From: Phoebastria nigripes
Taxonomy: Eukaryota > Chordata > Aves > Procellariiformes > Diomedeidae
DNA length: 64,000 bases
Assembly (NCBI GenBank): GCA_035582835.1
Contig: JAYKAV010002662.1
Span: 434,001 to 498,000, forward strand
Direction: 5' to 3'
This document shows, in pieces, positions 58,293 to 64,000 of the stretch (position 1 is its first letter; every line of letters starts with the position of its first letter). A program made the translations under genes and the position numbers. The notes beneath the pieces were generated by a model. The model ran no database searches and was not told where the DNA came from. It saw only the letters and a list, made by a program, of their open reading frames with translations.

Positions 58293-61200
58293 AATCCTAT
58301 GTCCATAATAAGGTGGCTGTCCTTGATTTCTAACCATGTCCTGAAGGGATACATAACTAGCAAGGCCTGTATCTGAAATCATCCTGCAAAGCATGAATTC
58401 TCAGCTCAAGCAGGCCTCAGATTCTAGTATTATCTGGTCAATATCGATAATCAGCTATGAATTAACATTTAAAATGGAAAGCAATTAGCTGACTTAGAGA
58501 GAAACCATAACCAGAGAGGAATAGAACAGGTTACTTCATTAGATGGCACTGTAAATTATTCTCACAACAAGGTACAAAGCAAGGATAAATATGTTTCTTT
58601 TTTTTTGTGTTGACCCTTTACCCAGGCACCATCTGTCTCTCAAAATCTATTAAGCTCAAAGTGGCTTACTTTGATCTGATCATCTTGGGAGGCTATTCAT
58701 TATAATTGCCAGCTATGAATCACCACCTAAATGGTTAGTCATCCACCTGCCCATCAATCTAAGCAGACTTCACATTAATCATTCTGAACCCAAAGGACAT
58801 GCATTAAGTGTTCCTTCAAATCATTGAATAAATATGAATATGAGGGTGGACTAGAGGGCTAAAGTTTAATTCCATCTCCCACAATGATTGCTTTCTGAGC
58901 AAAGGTGTCCAACAGTGTGAGTATGAGTACTACTCCTAAATGCCCCTGAGGATGCCTAGTCAATATAGAGTCAACTGAAGGGATCAAACCTTCCCTTTGG
59001 GACCACCAGGCAGCAGTTCATTACAGGTCTGCAGTCTCCTCTCAGTACCCATCTCCCATACCCAGATGTGTTCTGGTAGAAAGTCACCTTCATTGCTGTG
59101 ACTCCAGTAGCTCTCTTCAGACTGGGGTCCTGCCAGAGAGAGAAAAATGAGGAGAAGTCCAGGCATGGTGAAAGGTAGCAACTGGTCTGAGGGTCCTTCC
59201 ACACCTCATCTTCCTTTCCACTACACCACTGCTGTTGTGAGCGTGCCTCCAGAGCACCCCGCAACAAAATCACAGAGGCTTGGGGTGGGTTGACTGCGTT
59301 CATGGCCTCCCGCTCTAGTGGTTAGTTCTGGTCCTTTGTGGCCCAAAAGAAGGGAGCAGCATTTGCTTCCACCCCAAAATGTGTGGCAAATCTTTATAAC
59401 TAGTCAGAACTGTTCTAGGTTCTCGAACAGTTATATATGATAACAAAATTGCACTGTTGTGATCTTANAAATAAAACTTCAACATCCCAGTCTGGCAGGT
59501 GCTGCAAAACTATCCACCTGTTACTGGGTTGTATGGAATTGCTGCGAAAGACTCTGGCAAAAAAATGAATTGCAGACCAGTTAAGCAGGCTAATTTTTTT
59601 AGGGAGAAAAAGAAACTTAACAATGTTGCATAAAATAGTGGTGTGATGTAGGCTATTTGGGGGAAAAAAAAGTTCCATCTGAGCTTCATTTTTGTAAGAT
59701 TACGGGATTTATTGCCATGTTTCCATTGAGCCTTGCAGATTGTTTTGACTACATCTCCTCCCTACCTTAGGAGGATTAAACACTGATAATGGCATCTTTA
59801 TAGAGATGTTTGGTTCAATTTTTTGTCTAATGGTAACATGGCCATCTTTGGCCTGAGAGTTTGGCTCTACTGGGAGCCTTGTAAAGCCATACGAATAGGG
59901 TGAGAGGTGGCAGTAGGACATAGGTATAGTTGCTCAGTGATATACTTTATTTACAAAAAATAGATAAAGACTCACTCCGATCTCTCTGAGAGCGTTAGCA
60001 GATGAGCATTCCTCATCTGCAGATCCCCAGGTCTGTCAGTTCAGTGGACTCTGTACTTAGGCCATTCTGTTTCTTTGCTTCCATTCAGGACTGCACTTAA
60101 TCCTTCCAAGGATCTGGAGAGGCTTGGCCCATAGGCTTCTTCACAGCATTTATGTTCTATTATGTAATGGATGGGATTTATCCCCTTAACATTAGACATC
60201 TAATACATACACATACGCAGTTGAGCTGATCACCCTCAACTCCCTTTATAGGCAATGATTCACACAGATGAGGGTAGAATTCATCTGACCTATTTTAGTT
60301 GTCTCTTTTTCATGAACTGTTGCCAATACCTTATGGCCTTTCCTATGTCTCTGCTGGATACAGAGAGAGGCCAGGGCTTCAGAAACTTCATGGAAGTGGA
60401 TTACACTACAGAGTCAGACACAGTGAGACCATTGTCTTGAAATTTAAAGTCTGCATAGCCAGTTCCCATTTGCTGATCTGGTCATTGCTTGAAGGTCCCT
60501 CTTGCTCATCTGTAGCTTACAATAAAATTGAATAAATCTTCATCAGCTTTTCCACAATTTGCACTGCTGTTCATAACCAAAGATGTTTAAAGTCCAAAGT
60601 TACTCTCCAGTTACCTCCAACTGCAGCACAAGGATCTGAAACATGGCACAAAGGTGCTTAAGTGTAGTGGAACTCGATGAATTCATCACTGAAACCTATT
60701 TTCATAGAGCAAAAATTGGTCTGTTTCAAAGGCCATTGAGATCTATATAAACCTTTTTCATTTATTTCATTTGCCTTTGGATCAGGTTTTCTGGGAGTAA
60801 AAAGTTGCATAGGAGCAAAGCAAGAACTTACTTAGGGTTATGTAGTCACAGACTACTGAACACCATGATTATTCTATAGTCAGAGAGTACCTGTTGTCCT
60901 TCTGCCTCTCACTTGTTAACGCTTTCACGTGAGAGATGTTCTCTGGGGACAGAGTATAGCGGCGTCCCAATAGTCTTACTTCCAGCTTCCACTACCATGA
61001 CAGCTCATTTAATCCTACTCTTCTTATCAGACGCTTCCTTTTTACCTACATTACTACTATTATATTTTAGTATTATGTCAAGAAGCCCCAGGTGAATGGG
61101 CCCCTTTCTTCTAAGCACTGTGTAAATAGATCAAGCTTTCTTCCTCTCTGCTAATAAGAAATGATATTTCTTCCAAAAACTGATTTTTAATGTCGCTAAA

Positions 61201-64000
61201 GGGTCTTTCTTCAGCTCATGTCTAATTGATGGCTGCAAGAAATTAGCCAGCAGCCACTGTCTAGCGTAAGTAACAGCAATACAAAGCTGATGTCTATTTT
61301 ATCAAAAGCAAACCTTCTCTGCATGTTTTCATCCTTCTCTCCATCTTTCATTCCTTTTGTTGTTGTTGTTCTTCTGCGGAGGAAAGGTTTATGAACAGGT
61401 GTGGTTTTTAGTGATTTTCAGATGTGATTTGAAAGTTTGAGAACTCCTCAGTTAGGTGATCCAATCAGGAAAGAAAAACTATCACCCACTGACTTCTCTC
61501 CATCCCATCACCTGAATTCTTTTTCTTGACTGTTCTAAAGCAATCCTGCTGAGAGCAGTGCCCACACTCTGTAGGCACAAATATGTTGGTAAATCTGATT
61601 TGACCACATGTTCAGAAACTGTGATTATTCACAGTACGCAAAGGGCAAAGAGCTGAAAAGGGTAATTCTGAGAAAGTAACTGTTTGCAAGAAAAAGACAG
61701 ACCAAGGGTCAGCACAGAGAACTGAGCTCTCTGCTCAGCAGCACGGCTAAACTTTGTCATCTCAAGCAACTAAAGTTACATAGAGGTGAAGCTGATAATT
61801 TGTATTCCCAAGACTCTTTGTTAAGCTTTAACCACTGATGATAGCCTGTAGAATCTTTGGGCTATTACAGGCAAGTGCTGTTAGTTTCAGGTCATAGATG
61901 TGCTAATGCTGACTCTAGGACGTGGTACTGACTCTACAAATGCTTAACGGGTAGAGGTAGTTGCTCTCATGGAGATTAACAACCGGATTTGAACTTGCTA
62001 TTTTGCTTTATCTTTTTCTATTACTCTTCCGCTGTGTAATAGCTTTTTTGGTGTCTTTTTTAACATGTTATTATAGCAGTCACAGCCAGTTTTCTTTTTT
62101 CTTTTCTGACCTAAAGTTAAGCTAGCATTTTGTTTCTGAGATAAATTTGAGTTTAACCTTTTCTGCTTGCACTCTGGTCACATCCTAATTGCAGTGAATT
62201 ATTCTGTCATTAAGAAATGCTTTGCACTCACCCCTGTAAGTGCAGAGTCTATTTCCATGTGCCCAGCCCATTAGGAATGGCTCCAGCTGTACAAGAAGAC
62301 AGCATTTTTGTTACTACTTCTTATCCTTTCTCAAAGCTTGTAAGCAAACGNTATCATAAAAGCCATTCGGACAACTGCTTGTTTAGACTCATGTCTTTAT
62401 CTCCAGATGACTCTTTTTGACTTGATTGGTTTGACGCACAAATGATAAATCTAATCTGGCTTCACTGGCTGAGTAAGTATCTGTTCACACAAGTTGCTCA
62501 GAAACACAAAAAGCCCACCAGGTGACTCCCCCTTTTCATGACCCAATGAAATGCTGCCGTAGGAGTCCCTGGGATACATGAATTCACAGGACTGCCAGTC
62601 TGCTGTTAACGTCTCTAGTAAGACTGTGCTGTACACAGAGATTTATTCTCTGCTTTTGCACCAGAGATGAAGAAATTCACCTCTTTGAAGGACTCAAGTG
62701 GATCACAGGCTCCCTGTACAAGGATGAATCTCACTCCAGCAGAAAGGGGAAAAAACTTTTTCTAACAATATCTCAGCATTTGGTGACATCTGGGGAGAAA
62801 TGAGCATTTGAGAGGCAACATCCCTCTGCAGATCAAGTCCCATGTTCTTCATGGGACAATTTCCCATGACAATGGTTACCCCTCTGACACTTTACATGTT
62901 ACATATACCNTTTGCCTTAGGTGCCCAACATTTAGCTAAGCTGGTTTTGTACTCAGAGGAGCAAGATGGAGCAAGGACTTATTCATTCCACATATCTAAG
63001 TCACCTCCTTAGGGGGATCATCTCACTTTCTCCATTGTCTATACTGAAAGCATAAATAATCGGCCAAGGCTGGGTATCAAGCTTTCAGATGAGATGCATC
63101 CCCCCTTGTATGTACTCTGACACACGTATTTGCCTTTGGGTCTATATTATATGCACCCTTAAATCCAGAATCAGAAATAAGTATCCCTTGGCCACTCCAG
63201 GTAGAACCATGATAGATTTGCAAACAGTGGGCATCCAGGAAGGTGCAACACCATAACACATCTTCTTTCCACTGTTTCTCATGTTTTAACAGAAGGGTTC
63301 AGTGAACCAATGAGGTCAGTTTGGTGAGGCAGTGAAAGTCAGCAATCCAGGCTGGCTTCTACTGTAGTAGCATACAGCTGAGTCAGCCCATCCTGACTCT
63401 GGCTATCTCATATAACTCTCTCATTTAACTCATTTTGTAAACTGACCAAACCCCATCTTGACACTAAGGGAGGTGTTTTGTACCTACTACTTCATAATGA
63501 GAGGCTCTTCCAGAAATCCCCTGCACTGTTGTTTAACCACATTATTCTCATTCTCATTGCAAATTCATTCGTGATGAACATGCTCCTCCTGGCAGTGCTG
63601 TCTTTTAACTTTAATTCTTCTTTCATTGGATGTTCACTCTTCCCCTTTTCTGTGCAAGCAGTCCTATCCCCTCATAGCCGTTATTTTTCTAGGGTCTGTC
63701 CCACCTATTAAGTGTAAACCCCATTATTTTATATTGAAACAAATCATTGATTCAAAATCAAAGAAAGAAACCCAGTGTGGCACTTTTCTCACCTCACTAT
63801 AAACATCTGCATCTACTTGTCTTAAGTGTCAGATCAAGCAGCACAGATCACACACAGTCGAGAAAACAACCACAAAAAAGAGATCCTCAGGTCCAGTTTG
63901 CCCAATCTGTACCTTCTGGAAGGGCTCTGATAGAAAAGCCAAATTTCCAGCTTGGAGGAAAGACAAGGCACCAAAGAGGGCAATTGCAAAACTGTTTTCC

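Larger units (their letters stand above)
51919..64000 (+). other. CRHR2: CRHR2 last intron, incomplete (at least 12.1 kb)
   Basis: The segment begins with donor gtaagta after the NGE codons. I looked for the terminal exon (expected to start VRSA and contain a basic RKRWHRWQD stretch and a stop) and did not find it. A degraded CR1 lies at 58030-58292, a T run at 52778-52792 and a short TGT repeat at 61359-61370. An AT-rich block at 58381-58560 is unexplained. No other gene was recognised, although part of the region could lie beyond the gene if the last exon has been lost or missed. Confidence 0.7.

Noticed and set aside
1..64000. Prokaryotic features (operons, CRISPR array, insertion sequences)
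   Set aside because: The sequence is clearly vertebrate, and no regularly spaced repeats with unique spacers were seen.

Overview
The window is vertebrate nuclear DNA, most likely from a bird. It carries 5'-truncated CR1 LINE fragments with the typical avian tail and a solo retroviral LTR of a type I know from neoavian genomes. It also holds short exons in long introns with canonical GT-AG splice sites. There is no sign of operons, CRISPR arrays or other prokaryotic features. About 35 isolated single N bases are scattered through the sequence.

The only gene I can support is the corticotropin-releasing hormone receptor 2 gene (CRHR2), a class B1 (secretin-family) G-protein-coupled receptor, on the + strand. 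Eight consecutive exons lie at 1014-1120, 16653-16770, 20995-21148, 24533-24593, 31621-31693, 46142-46227, 49984-50119 and 51877-51918. Spliced together they give 777 nt (259 codons) in one open frame, covering the start of TM1 to the end of TM7. Every splice phase matches. The upstream exons (signal peptide and hormone-binding extracellular domain) lie before position 1. The final exon (cytoplasmic C-terminal tail) was not found before position 64000, so the last intron is at least 12 kb.

Layout: 1-1013 intron upstream of TM1; 1121-16652 a 15.5 kb intron; 16771-20994 and 21149-24532 shorter introns, the second with an old CR1; 24594-31620 an intron with a second CR1; 31694-46141 a 14.4 kb intron with a four-copy 12-bp tandem repeat, a hairpin, a MIR-like SINE and two minus-strand CR1 tails; 46228-49983 an intron with an antisense 552-bp solo LTR starting 74 bp after the exon; 50120-51876 a short intron; 51919-64000 the last, incomplete intron with a degraded CR1.

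I found no second protein-coding gene on either strand and no RNA gene. Open frames of up to about 158 codons in the introns look like chance. I did not find an undescribed biological system. The most interesting non-genic signals are the LTR with a palindromic cAMP-response element inside a cAMP-coupled receptor gene, the ancient amniote repeats kept in the introns, and a few small structured repeats.
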